A program made the position numbers and the translations under genes. Below are positions 7,450-15,328 of a stretch of 32,721 nt of DNA, in pieces. The notes under the pieces were generated by a model that ran no database searches, had not been told where the DNA came from, and saw only the letters and a program-made list of their open reading frames with translations. The stretch is taken from assembly GCA_964622455.1 (NCBI GenBank), contig CAZUQP010000014.1, positions 1 to 32,721 on the forward strand, in the 5' to 3' direction. Each line of letters opens with the position of its first letter. Position 1 is the stretch's first letter. Source of the stretch: CAZUQP01 sp964622455 (lineage in GTDB: Bacteria > Pseudomonadota > Gammaproteobacteria > DSM-16500).

Positions 7450-8823
7450 ATGACATTTGCAGAATTTAATTTAAATCCACACATTTTTAAAGCGATCGAC
7501 GCTTGCGGCTACAAAAATCCAACTCCCGTCCAGGCAAAATCGATTCCTGAAATTTTACAAGGAAAAGATGTGGTTGCATCCGCACAAACGGGTACTGGAA
7601 AAACCGCTTCATTTGTTTTACCCGCCCTGCATCGTCTCAGTACCAGCAAAGCATCCCACAAACCACGCATTTTAATTTTAACGCCGACGCGTGAACTCGC
7701 GACTCAAATAACAACTGCCGTGACTAAATACGGAAAATTTTTGCGGGTCAATATTGCAAGCCTAGTAGGCGGCATGCCCTATCGCCAGCAATTAAGAAGT
7801 TTATCAAAACCTGTTGATATTATCGTAGCAACACCTGGACGCTTGCTGGATCATATGAGTAACCGCCGTCTGGATTTATCCGCCATTGAAATGCTGGTTC
7901 TTGATGAAGCAGACCGCATGCTAGATATGGGATTTATTGATGATGTGCAAGAAATTGCGAGAGCAACGCCTGCTAGTCGTCAAACATTATTGTTTAGTGC
8001 AACCGTTGATAAAAGATTGTCGCATATTATTAATCGATTATTAAAAAATCCCGTACAAATCAATTTTTCGAACGAACAATTAACGCCGGTTAAAATTAGC
8101 CAAGAATTATATATGGCAGATAACCCGCAGCATAAAATGCGATTACTCCTGCATTTTGTTCAAGATAAAAAAATGTTTAAAGCGATTATCTTTTCCGCTA
8201 CCAAAATCAATGCGGATAAACTCGCCGGTGAATTAAGCAATCAAGGTTATGCATCAGCTCCTTTACACGGTGATTTAAAACAAAATGTGCGAAATCGCAC
8301 ACTCGAACAATTACGCCGCAGTAAAATTCAATTTTTAGTCGCAACAGATGTTGCCGCACGCGGTATTGATGTCGAAGATATCACGCATGTGATTAATTAT
8401 GATTTACCTAAATTTTCGGAAGATTATGTGCACCGTATCGGACGTACAGGACGCGCAGGAAAATCAGGCACAGCTATTTCACTGGCTCTTGCAAGCGACA
8501 GACGTCACATAGAACGCATCGAACGATTCATGAATCAACCGTTACCGCGTAAAACCATTCTAGGGCTTGAGCCAAGGAAAGAAACCCATCCTCCGAAAAA
8601 AAATCAAGCCTCGGGTCATAAAAAGAAAAAAAATGCAGCAGACAACGCGCGCAAGCGTTTTTATGCAGACAATGGAGAATCTTTTTCTCATAAACCGAAA
8701 AAAAAATCTGCTAAACGCTCGTATTCTGCCGCCCCCAAAAACTACTCAAAAAAACCTAAAAAACATGGTGCTAAGAAGACAGGATCAAGCGATCGCAACA
8801 ATCGTTTCGCTCGCTCACAATAA
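7450..8823 (+). CDS. rhlE: DEAD-box ATP-dependent RNA helicase, RhlE type
   Basis: RNA helicase of 457 residues. The first RecA domain carries the Q motif (TPVQAKSIP, residues 25-33), Walker A AQTGTGKT (45-52), PTRELA, TPGR, DEAD (152-155) and SAT (about 183). The second domain carries the GRTGRAG motif (HRIGRTGR, 328-335) and the preceding ATDVAARGIDV. The C-terminal 90 residues are low complexity and strongly basic (runs of Lys with Ser, Asn and Pro), a typical unstructured RNA-binding tail. GAGGA lies 9 bases before the ATG. The short N-terminus and lack of an RNA-recognition domain favour RhlE over DbpA or CsdA. Likely roles are ribosome assembly and mRNA decay, often at low temperature; these are inferred from the family. 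Confidence 0.92.
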   Translation: MTFAEFNLNPHIFKAIDACGYKNPTPVQAKSIPEILQGKDVVASAQTGTGKTASFVLPALHRLSTSKASHKPRILILTPTRELATQITTAVTKYGKFLRVNIASLVGGMPYRQQLRSLSKPVDIIVATPGRLLDHMSNRRLDLSAIEMLVLDEADRMLDMGFIDDVQEIARATPASRQTLLFSATVDKRLSHIINRLLKNPVQINFSNEQLTPVKISQELYMADNPQHKMRLLLHFVQDKKMFKAIIFSATKINADKLAGELSNQGYASAPLHGDLKQNVRNRTLEQLRRSKIQFLVATDVAARGIDVEDITHVINYDLPKFSEDYVHRIGRTGRAGKSGTAISLALASDRRHIERIERFMNQPLPRKTILGLEPRKETHPPKKNQASGHKKKKNAADNARKRFYADNGESFSHKPKKKSAKRSYSAAPKNYSKKPKKHGAKKTGSSDRNNRFARSQ

Positions 8824-8856
8824 TCACCGTTGTCTATTTGATTGTTCCATCTAAAT

Positions 8857-8894
8857 CATGTTAGCTTTCTATAGAAAGCTACATGCTCTAGAAT
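8857..8894 (+). promoter_or_regulatory. Candidate promoter overlapped by a palindrome, opine-type operon
   Basis: The segment catg-t-tagctttc-tata-gaaagcta-catg (8857-8885) is a nearly perfect palindrome: 8-bp arms at 8862-8869 and 8874-8881, extended by catg on both sides with one extra T. A good -10 hexamer, tagaat (8889-8894, 5 of 6), lies just downstream, so the palindrome would cover the -35 region, where the hexamer itself is poor. This arrangement suggests operator-controlled transcription of the operon beginning at 8967. No T-run follows the stem, so it is not a standard terminator for rhlE. Confidence 0.4.
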
Positions 8895-8930
8895 GGGTTG
8901 CATTAAAGATGTGTTGTTGAAAAATAAAAC

Positions 8931-8944
8931 GCATTCATGAATGC
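8931..8944. repeat. Perfect 14-base palindrome upstream of the opine dehydrogenase gene
   Basis: The sequence gcattcatgaatgc is its own reverse complement. It lies 22 bases before the start codon at 8967, in the presumed 5' leader. It could be an operator half of the control region described just upstream, or chance. Confidence 0.4.
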
Positions 8945-8966
8945 CCCAGAATAAATGGAGGAATCA

Positions 8967-10073
8967 ATGAAAATAGAAAATAAAATCTCTATTCTAGGTT
9001 GTGGTCATGGAGGCATGGCCTTAGCCGCTGATTTGAAATCAAAAGGAGCTCAAGTTGCACTATGGTCAAACCCTAATCATGCGGATAAATTCAATAAAAT
9101 CCTTGCTAAAAAAAATGAAATTCTCTTAGAAAGCAATCATACTCAAAAAACTGTAAAATTAGATCTACTTTCCTATCATTTATCGGAAGTTGTCCAATTC
9201 GGAAATGTCTTATACAACTGTACGCCTATGATGGCACATGTCGCGCTTTTCAAAGAAGTTGTTAAGAGCTTAAATAAAACAACCCAAAAATTATTTATCA
9301 ATCTCTCAGGCACCTTTTCCAGCATTGACCAATGGCTGCATACAAAAGATCGAACCGTATTTCATAGACTCAAGGTTTTTGACACCTCTACTTTTCCTTA
9401 CGCCTGCCGGGCTGGCAATGATAATAACATCTCTATTTTAGGCAGAAAATCCTCATTAACGATCGCGCCGCTTTTTCCTCAGGATATTCACTATCTTGAC
9501 CGATTAAAAGAACCATTCAGACCTGCACTATTTAACAAAATACAAAATTCTTTTCAGCTTGGATTAATGGGGAGTAATGCAGTATTTCATCCTGCAACTG
9601 TATTATTTAATGCTCGCTTGATAGATACAGGCTGCTCGTTTTTATTTTATAAAGATGGCATTTCAAAAAGAACATCTCTATTACACGAAGCATTGGACAA
9701 CGAGCGTATTTTGCTCGCTAACACCATGGGTTATGAATTGAATCCGGGTGTTGATGATGATAATAAATATTATGGCACTAATTTTACAAATAATTATGAG
9801 TTTTGCCTTCACTCAACCGTCCATGGAAAAATAAAATCGCCAACAACACTCAATCATAGATTTATTACGGAAGACGTTGCGTATGGCCTTGTTCCATTAT
9901 TAGCACTAGGAAAACTACATCATATTGAATTATTAAATATTAACAGTGTCGTCAATATTTTTTCTACCATTATGGGCATCGATTATTATCAGCATGGGCG
10001 AAATTTAGCGGGGCTTACTCAACAACAGATTCATGAGTTTTCATGGCTCCATGATACAAAAGAATACGCCTAA
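8967..10073 (+). CDS. Opine dehydrogenase-family NAD(P)-dependent oxidoreductase
   Basis: Protein of 368 residues related to octopine/nopaline dehydrogenases, which reductively condense the amino group of an amino acid with a 2-keto acid. The N-terminus is a Rossmann fold with the family-type nucleotide loop GCGHGG (residues 11-16). The C-terminal domain retains the catalytic set: Asn204 and His208 in SNAVFHPATVLFNA, and Arg298 with Asp303 in HRFITED, matching the His-Arg-Asp arrangement known for octopine dehydrogenase. The enzyme therefore looks active. The start at 8967 has GGAGG five bases upstream; the ATG at 8955 overlaps that site. The stop overlaps the next ATG (TAATG), making it the first gene of a four-gene operon. 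Substrates cannot be read from sequence; metallophore-type opines are one option, given the adjacent exporter. Confidence 0.85.
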   Translation: MKIENKISILGCGHGGMALAADLKSKGAQVALWSNPNHADKFNKILAKKNEILLESNHTQKTVKLDLLSYHLSEVVQFGNVLYNCTPMMAHVALFKEVVKSLNKTTQKLFINLSGTFSSIDQWLHTKDRTVFHRLKVFDTSTFPYACRAGNDNNISILGRKSSLTIAPLFPQDIHYLDRLKEPFRPALFNKIQNSFQLGLMGSNAVFHPATVLFNARLIDTGCSFLFYKDGISKRTSLLHEALDNERILLANTMGYELNPGVDDDNKYYGTNFTNNYEFCLHSTVHGKIKSPTTLNHRFITEDVAYGLVPLLALGKLHHIELLNINSVVNIFSTIMGIDYYQHGRNLAGLTQQQIHEFSWLHDTKEYA

Positions 10074-11512
10074 TGAAAAAAACATTGATCTTGGTCACAT
10101 CTATTGTTTTTTTTATTGAACTATTGGACACAACAATATTATACGCCTGCGCCATCCCTATTACTCATGATTTCAAAATAGGTGCAGCTAAAATATCACT
10201 GCCTATTATCTCCTATCTGATGGGAACCTATATTCTCATTCCTTTATCCGCCTGGTTATCACATCGATATAATCGAATAAAAATTATTATTAGTTTACTC
10301 GCAGCATTTTCTTTGTTTTCTATTTTCTGCGGATTATCTTCCGAGTTATATATTTTTTCAGCATGCCGTTTTTTACAGGGCATCACGATTTCACTCTGCA
10401 GCACAATTGCTCTTATTACCTTGCTATCGGTTTGCACACAGAAGGAAATGGTCCCCTTGATGGGATCCATCAATATTCTTGCTTTATTTGGCACGGCAAT
10501 TGGGCCATTTTTAGGAGCATTTTTTTCTTATTACATGTCGTGGCGAATAGCATTTATGATTAATTTTCCGATTTGTTTCTTAATGGTTATATCCTTAATG
10601 TCATTAAAATCATTAAGTTTTCAACCTTCCGCCTATCAAGCCAAGTTAGATTGGCTAGGACTGAGCTTAATCTCTTTATCTCTTGTCATAATGTCCATTG
10701 GACTTCAGCAATTGAACACGACCGTGACACTATCATGCTTACTTATTTTAAGCGGAGTTACTTTAAGCACGGCTTATCTATTAATTTGGCAAACGAGACA
10801 AAAAAAAGGAATTCCCCATAAAAAAGAATCAATCTTGGAATTACATGTATTTAAAAACCCTGATTTTTTATTTGGTATATTGATTAATATCATTGCGCGA
10901 TCAGCGATGTGCGGTTTACCCATCCTCATCAATATCCTGCTGCAAAAATTGTATCACTTTTCTGTGATCAAAGCGGGCGGATATCTAGCCGTCATAGCGA
11001 GTGCCGCAATAACAGCAAAACTAGCCTCTTCATTTATCAATCAATGGAGCGTACATAAATCCATTATTTTCTTCACGGGCTTTGCTGCTCTTTCGATAGC
11101 AGCACTCTCTCCGCTAGAATGGTTAGTGAGAACCGGTTTTTTATGGACAGCTTGCTTTCTTTTTGGATTGACGACTTCTTTGGTATATACTGTCATGAAT
11201 GCGGCACTTTATATTACGCTGCCGCGCACCGAAATTGCGAACGCGAGTAATATTGGAACGATCATTCAACAATTTTCGATTGGGCTTGGAATTGCGATCG
11301 CTGTAGGCGGGTTAGCATTATTTCAATCGTCACATGGGATAACAGGAACAGAAGAATATCAAAAAACTATCCTTATCTTCTATCATCGAATTTGTGATTT
11401 TTTAGCCTTTCTCATGCTGTTGAATACAATCATCTCGATCTATTTTAATATATATCGAAAAAATAATTTTTTATCAAAAGAACGATGCCTTATCATCCAA
11501 CCTAATCTTTGA
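10073..11512 (+). CDS. MFS transporter, DHA2 (14-TM drug/metabolite efflux) type
   Basis: Membrane protein of 479 residues with fourteen hydrophobic helices by eye, as in the EmrB/QacA group. Helix 1 carries the DHA2-type LDTTIL motif with Asp; the loop after helix 2 reads AWLSHRYNR (motif A-like); helix 5 carries the antiporter motif C-like LFGTAIGPFLGAFF followed by MSWRIAFMINFP. Such proteins export drugs or endogenous metabolites by proton antiport. The gene overlaps the opine dehydrogenase by one base upstream and ends eight bases before the antiporter ATG, so it is most simply the exporter of the operon's product. MFS exporters accompany opine dehydrogenases in staphylopine-like metallophore loci; the parallel is an inference. 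Confidence 0.87.
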   Translation: MKKTLILVTSIVFFIELLDTTILYACAIPITHDFKIGAAKISLPIISYLMGTYILIPLSAWLSHRYNRIKIIISLLAAFSLFSIFCGLSSELYIFSACRFLQGITISLCSTIALITLLSVCTQKEMVPLMGSINILALFGTAIGPFLGAFFSYYMSWRIAFMINFPICFLMVISLMSLKSLSFQPSAYQAKLDWLGLSLISLSLVIMSIGLQQLNTTVTLSCLLILSGVTLSTAYLLIWQTRQKKGIPHKKESILELHVFKNPDFLFGILINIIARSAMCGLPILINILLQKLYHFSVIKAGGYLAVIASAAITAKLASSFINQWSVHKSIIFFTGFAALSIAALSPLEWLVRTGFLWTACFLFGLTTSLVYTVMNAALYITLPRTEIANASNIGTIIQQFSIGLGIAIAVGGLALFQSSHGITGTEEYQKTILIFYHRICDFLAFLMLLNTIISIYFNIYRKNNFLSKERCLIIQPNL

Positions 11513-11520
11513 GGTATAAA

Positions 11521-12729
11521 ATGTATTTTTTACCCCATTTTCCCCTGTATCTAAATCCCATTTTTTTATTTGGACTCACATTATTATTAGGTGTATTAGG
11601 TGGAGAAATTGCGCGAGTTATTCGATTTTTACCAAAAATTTCCGGCTATATTGCTGTTGGCTTTTTAGTAGGATCAGGCGGTTTTAACATTGTGACACCT
11701 TCTTTACTAAGTGATGCGCGCATTTTTGTTGATGTAGCTTTAGGTCTTATTTTATTTGATTTAGGCCGCCATCTTGATGTGAATTGGCTGCGGTACGATT
11801 ATGGTCTATTGCCTATGGCAATTCTTGAATCAAGCTTAACTTTTATTTTAGTATTTCTCGTGCTTCTACATTTTCATATCCCATGGCTGCCCTCAGCTCT
11901 TGCGGCAACTATTGCGGTAGCAACATCACCTGCCATCGTCATGATGGTTGCCTATGACCTCTCTGCCGAAGGACCCGTCACGCGGCGCACTTTCATATTG
12001 ACAAGCTTGAATAATTTATTTGCTTTAGTCTTATTTACAATATTGTTACCAATGACCCAATTAAAAACCTCTGCACATCCCATGATATTTCCACACATCG
12101 CTTATCGATTATTAGGTTCTATGACTTTGGGAGTTATGATGTTTATAGTTATCGTCAATATGGCTCGGTTCATCGGAAAAAGTAAAGAAAATCAATTTTT
12201 ATTATTTGTGGGCGCTATTACCTTAAGCATTGGCTTAGCAACATCCTTAAATCTCTCATCCATGTTGACTGTATTTACTTTAGGAATAGCTGCGCGCAAT
12301 TTAGATCACAAACATCGATTAACAGAAGTTGATTTTCGTTGGTTAGCACGATTATTTTTTGTTCTTTTGTTTGTTATTACTGGAGTTTATTTACGAGTGG
12401 ATGGCTTATGGCAAATGACAGAAATTGTAATAGTCTTTATTTTAGTAAAAATTATTGCAAAAATGACCGGCGTTATGTTATTAAGCCATGCAAGTCATCT
12501 TACCAAAAAACAAGCGTTTGCACTTGCTCTCACTTTATCACCGATGGCTGAATTAGCCATCGGCATGTCTAACAGATTGATTGATTTTAATCCCAATTTC
12601 AGTCATTCACTTATTATTATTATTACCGCGGTTGTTTCAATCCTCAATATCCTAAGCCCTGTTGCCGCACAAATTGCTTTTATTCAAACGGGTGAAACCA
12701 TCACTGAGCCATCCTTAGGAAATGTATAA
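11521..12729 (+). CDS. CPA2-family cation:proton antiporter-like membrane protein
   Basis: Protein of 402 residues, almost entirely transmembrane (about 12-13 helices), resembling the Kef/NapA group. Recognisable parts are GYIAVGFLVGSGGFNIV, GLILFDLGRHLD and ATSPAIVMMVAYDLSAEGP. It has no cytosolic RCK/TrkA-N domain. At the helix where transporting members normally have an Asp-Asp or Asn-Asp pair, this protein reads SLNNLFALVLF (Asn164-Asn165), so ordinary Na+/H+ exchange is uncertain. The start at 11521 has GAGGT five bases upstream, overlapping the previous stop. The TTG at 11509 is not preferred. It overlaps the next gene by one base. It may drive or balance ions for the transport of the operon's product. 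Confidence 0.82.
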   Translation: MYFLPHFPLYLNPIFLFGLTLLLGVLGGEIARVIRFLPKISGYIAVGFLVGSGGFNIVTPSLLSDARIFVDVALGLILFDLGRHLDVNWLRYDYGLLPMAILESSLTFILVFLVLLHFHIPWLPSALAATIAVATSPAIVMMVAYDLSAEGPVTRRTFILTSLNNLFALVLFTILLPMTQLKTSAHPMIFPHIAYRLLGSMTLGVMMFIVIVNMARFIGKSKENQFLLFVGAITLSIGLATSLNLSSMLTVFTLGIAARNLDHKHRLTEVDFRWLARLFFVLLFVITGVYLRVDGLWQMTEIVIVFILVKIIAKMTGVMLLSHASHLTKKQAFALALTLSPMAELAIGMSNRLIDFNPNFSHSLIIIITAVVSILNILSPVAAQIAFIQTGETITEPSLGNV

Positions 12730-13853
12730 TGAATACCCTGCCTTCTTTTAAAGCAAGCAAACCCTTAACTCTCGGCATTGAGTTAGAATTGCAATTAGTT
12801 GACTTACATCGTTTTAATTTAGCTATGGAAGCAGAAGATTTTTTACGGCGTTTGTCTCATATTCCACATTCAGGAGAAATCAAACCTGAAATTACCCAAT
12901 CAATGATTGAAATTAATTCCTCCATTCATTCTTCCTATTCTACTTTGCTGGATGAAATGAATACGTTAAAAAAAATTATCGTTGAGACTGCTGATCAAGC
13001 ACATATCGGTATATGCGGAGGGGGCACACATCCTTTTCAACAATGGAAAAAACAAAGAATTTTTCAAACAGAGCGATTCGCGAGCTTCTCTGAACAGTAT
13101 GGCTATATGGCCAAACAATTTACCGTTTTTGGTCAGCATATTCATATTGGTTGCACTAATAGTCATGATGCGCTCTATGCATGCCACGCGATGGCGCGCT
13201 ATATACCCCAATTTATCGCACTTTCAGCTGCTTCTCCTTTTCATCAAGGTGTTGATACGACTTTTGACTGTTCCCGTCTAACCGTCATAAGCGCTTTTCC
13301 ATTAAGCGGCACTCCGCCATGGATTCTTTCTTGGGAAAAATTTGCTGAATATTTTAAAAAAATGGTTAACTTAGGCATTGTTCAAAGTATGAAAGATTTT
13401 TATTGGGATATTCGCCCAAAACCTGAATTTGGCACCATCGAACTAAGAATTTGTGATACTCCTTTAACAATAGCAAAAGCGGTTGACTTGGCCGCGTACG
13501 CACAAACTCTAGTCTTTTGGTTACTTGATAAATATCCGCTGCTCTCTCGAGATATTTATCTTACCTATCTTATCAATCGATTTCGTGCAGCTCGTTACGG
13601 TTTGGAAGCAATATTCATTGACCCAATTCAACAAATTGAAATACCTTTAGCCGAAGACATTCTGCAGACATGTGAACAATTAGAGCCTTATTCAGTTATC
13701 TTAAATAACCAAGCCGCGTTAAAAAATATTTATCAAATGGCCGAGAAACATATTAATGATGCGGCTTGGTTAAGGCAGCAATACTCAGATTTGCAATCTT
13801 TGAATGATGTGGTCAGAAGTCAAACAGAACTATGGCGAGGCGATAGATCGTAA
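12729..13853 (+). CDS. GCS2/YbdK-family carboxylate-amine ligase
   Basis: ATP-grasp-like ligase of 374 residues in the glutamate-cysteine ligase type 2 family (YbdK). The N-terminus LTLGIELELQLVD carries the conserved Glu18 and Glu20 metal ligands; GQHIHIG (residues 135-141) supplies the conserved His pair; SRLTVISAFPLSGTPP and the C-terminal FGTIELRICDTPL segment are family hallmarks. Members join the carboxylate of an amino acid, usually glutamate, to an amine, sometimes forming gamma-glutamylcysteine weakly. The ATG overlaps the antiporter stop (TAATG), and the gene closes the four-gene operon. Together with the opine dehydrogenase this suggests a two-enzyme route to a modified amino acid or gamma-glutamyl compound. 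The amine and acid substrates are unknown. Confidence 0.88.
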   Translation: MNTLPSFKASKPLTLGIELELQLVDLHRFNLAMEAEDFLRRLSHIPHSGEIKPEITQSMIEINSSIHSSYSTLLDEMNTLKKIIVETADQAHIGICGGGTHPFQQWKKQRIFQTERFASFSEQYGYMAKQFTVFGQHIHIGCTNSHDALYACHAMARYIPQFIALSAASPFHQGVDTTFDCSRLTVISAFPLSGTPPWILSWEKFAEYFKKMVNLGIVQSMKDFYWDIRPKPEFGTIELRICDTPLTIAKAVDLAAYAQTLVFWLLDKYPLLSRDIYLTYLINRFRAARYGLEAIFIDPIQQIEIPLAEDILQTCEQLEPYSVILNNQAALKNIYQMAEKHINDAAWLRQQYSDLQSLNDVVRSQTELWRGDRS

Positions 13854-13986
13854 GGATAACGTTCAGCTCTACGAGGGGTGAGTAAACTTAAGGCAATTTT
13901 TTCGAATTAGGTGTTTACTATACTGGATTTTCCCCCACAAATGTAATATATTCAGGATTATAGCAGTGTTTCGCACCTAACTACAC

Positions 13987-14017
13987 GGAGGCAGCATAAC
14001 TGCTGAATACTATGCTG
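13987..14017 (+). promoter_or_regulatory. Unusual translation-start region of ihfB
   Basis: The only strong ribosome-binding site, ggagg (13987-13991), lies 20 bases before the ATG at 14012. Between them cagcata (13992-13998) can pair with tatgctg (14011-14017), a 7-bp stem that includes the ATG. Alternatively, the in-frame CTG at 14000, preceded by an in-frame TAA, has ideal spacing of 8 bases to ggagg. Either a hairpin controls access to the ATG or a CTG start is used. Confidence 0.4.
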
Positions 14018-14350
14018 ATCAAATCACAACTGATTGCTGAAATTAGCCGACAATTACCTCATCTGCCGGAAAAAGACATTGCGCTTGCCGTTAACAGCAT
14101 CATTGAGCAAATGAGTGATGTGTTGAGCAATGGCGGCCGCATTGAGATTCGCGGTTTCGGCAGCTTCTGCTTGCATTATCGCCCGCCCCGTAAAGCACAT
14201 AATCCTAAAACCGGCGAAAAATTGGTAACTAATCCTAAATACGCCGTCCATTTTAAACCCGGCAAAGAATTACGCGAACAAGTCAACAGCAGCCGCCATC
14301 TTCCATTACAAGACATTATGGACGATAGCGATTCTGATGATGATATGTAG
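14012..14350 (+). CDS. ihfB: Integration host factor beta subunit
   Basis: DNA-bending nucleoid protein of the HU/IHF family, 112 residues. The fold is complete: the N-terminal helices (KSQLIAEISRQLPHL), then RIEIRGFGSFCLHYRPPR, whose SFxLHYR signature marks the IHF beta subunit and not HU, then the beta-arm with the intercalating proline NPKTGEK, and HFKPGKELRE at the end of the family core. Beyond the core it adds about 18 residues ending in an acidic tail (DDSDSDDDM), absent from E. coli IhfB (94 residues). The usual upstream neighbour rpsA is not here. The ATG at 14012 aligns best with relatives, but its ribosome-binding site is oddly placed (separate entry). Confidence 0.92.
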   Translation: MLIKSQLIAEISRQLPHLPEKDIALAVNSIIEQMSDVLSNGGRIEIRGFGSFCLHYRPPRKAHNPKTGEKLVTNPKYAVHFKPGKELREQVNSSRHLPLQDIMDDSDSDDDM

Positions 14351-14491
14351 AAAAGCGGGTAGCGCCTTTTTGATATCGGAATAAACGCCAAGAATAGCTT
14401 CCTCTTTTTTTCATCCTGTAACAAAGGATGGGTATCCATCGAGATTTCCTCTCAGTCAATAGACTTCCTATGACGAAAAAATGACAGCTAA

Positions 14492-14520
14492 ATGACAATA
14501 ATGTTATCTTTGGATAGAAT
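14492..14520 (+). promoter_or_regulatory. Strong sigma-70-like promoter for the glycosyltransferase pair
   Basis: The -35 element is atgaca (14492-14497, 5 of 6 consensus), the spacer 17 bases, and the -10 element tagaat (14515-14520, 5 of 6). The start of transcription would be near 14527, before the GTG start at 14564 and after the upstream in-frame ATGs, which argues against those ATGs. Confidence 0.6.
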
Positions 14521-14563
14521 ACATTTCCCAGAAGTAACATTTGTACATTTATTCGAGGTCAGC

Positions 14564-15328
14564 GTGGATCTAAGTATTATTATTCCTAGCTTTAATGAGT
14601 ATGGAAACATTCAAGAAATTGTGAATAGAATTCAACATGCACTGAAAGCATCTGAAATCCATTATGAAATTTGGTTCATCGATGATAGTCAAGATGAAAC
14701 ACCGATTTTACTAGAAACATTATCGCAACAACTTCCATGCGTACATTATATGCATCGAGAAAAAATGAGAGGATTAGGTACAGCTGTCGTCGAAGGTTTT
14801 GAACACAGCCAAGGAGATTATCTCATTGTGATGGATGCTGACTTACAACATCCTCCAGAGCTTTTGCCTGCTATTTGGCAAGAATTGCAAAGCGGTACAG
14901 ATATTGTGATCCCTAGTCGTTTCATTACTGGGGGATCCGACGGTGGACTCTCTTTTTTTCGTCAAACTGTATCATGGGTGGCGAGAAAGTTGGGGCAAAT
15001 AGCAATCAAACAGTTTCGCACCATTTCAGATTGCACAAGTGGATATTTTGGCTTAAAACACAGTGTCATCGATAAAGTAGCATGGCAAGCATCCAGCTGG
15101 AAAATTTTAATGGAAATACTTGTTAAAGGAAATTATTCAACCGTACGCGAAATCCCTTATCATTTTGTAGCACGCGATGTGGGGCAATCCAAAATGAATC
15201 TTCGAGAACAATGGAACTATTTACGTCACATTGTAACATTGAAAATGTATGACCGACATACTCGTGAAAGACCTTTCTCTGCTGCATCTTTATTTAAAAT
15301 AATGCGATTAGGTAAACGCCGTGTATAA
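14564..15328 (+). CDS. Family 2 glycosyltransferase, dolichyl/polyprenyl-phosphate mannosyltransferase-like (DPM1 type)
   Basis: Soluble GT-A fold glycosyltransferase of 254 residues that would transfer a sugar from a nucleotide donor to a lipid phosphate. The start DLSIIIPSFNE, the FIDDSQDET segment, the MDADLQHPPE motif with Asp91 and Asp93 binding metal and nucleotide, and GQSKMN near the C-terminus are typical of DPM1-like enzymes. There is no C-terminal membrane region, so it resembles single-domain DPM1. The GTG start at 14564 was chosen for its GAGGT site four bases upstream and its promoter position. The gene overlaps the next, a polytopic membrane protein, by eight bases. Together they could make a lipid-linked sugar and use it as donor. 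The sugar is not determined. Confidence 0.87.
   Translation: MDLSIIIPSFNEYGNIQEIVNRIQHALKASEIHYEIWFIDDSQDETPILLETLSQQLPCVHYMHREKMRGLGTAVVEGFEHSQGDYLIVMDADLQHPPELLPAIWQELQSGTDIVIPSRFITGGSDGGLSFFRQTVSWVARKLGQIAIKQFRTISDCTSGYFGLKHSVIDKVAWQASSWKILMEILVKGNYSTVREIPYHFVARDVGQSKMNLREQWNYLRHIVTLKMYDRHTRERPFSAASLFKIMRLGKRRV

Noticed and set aside
8567..8854. Lys-rich open frame overlapping the rhlE C-terminus in another frame.
   Set aside because: It results from A-rich lysine codons of the helicase tail; no independent support.
8857..8885. Hairpin after rhlE as an intrinsic terminator.
   Set aside because: The stem is good but no T-run follows on either strand, so it was treated as a possible operator.
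13881..13919. agtaaac/gtttact pairing after the ligase gene as a terminator of the four-gene operon.
   Set aside because: Seven base pairs with a loop of about 25 bases and no T-run following; too weak to call.
14420..14440. catcc/ggatg and gatgg/ccatc small hairpins after ihfB.
   Set aside because: Five-base stems without a T-run downstream; expected by chance.
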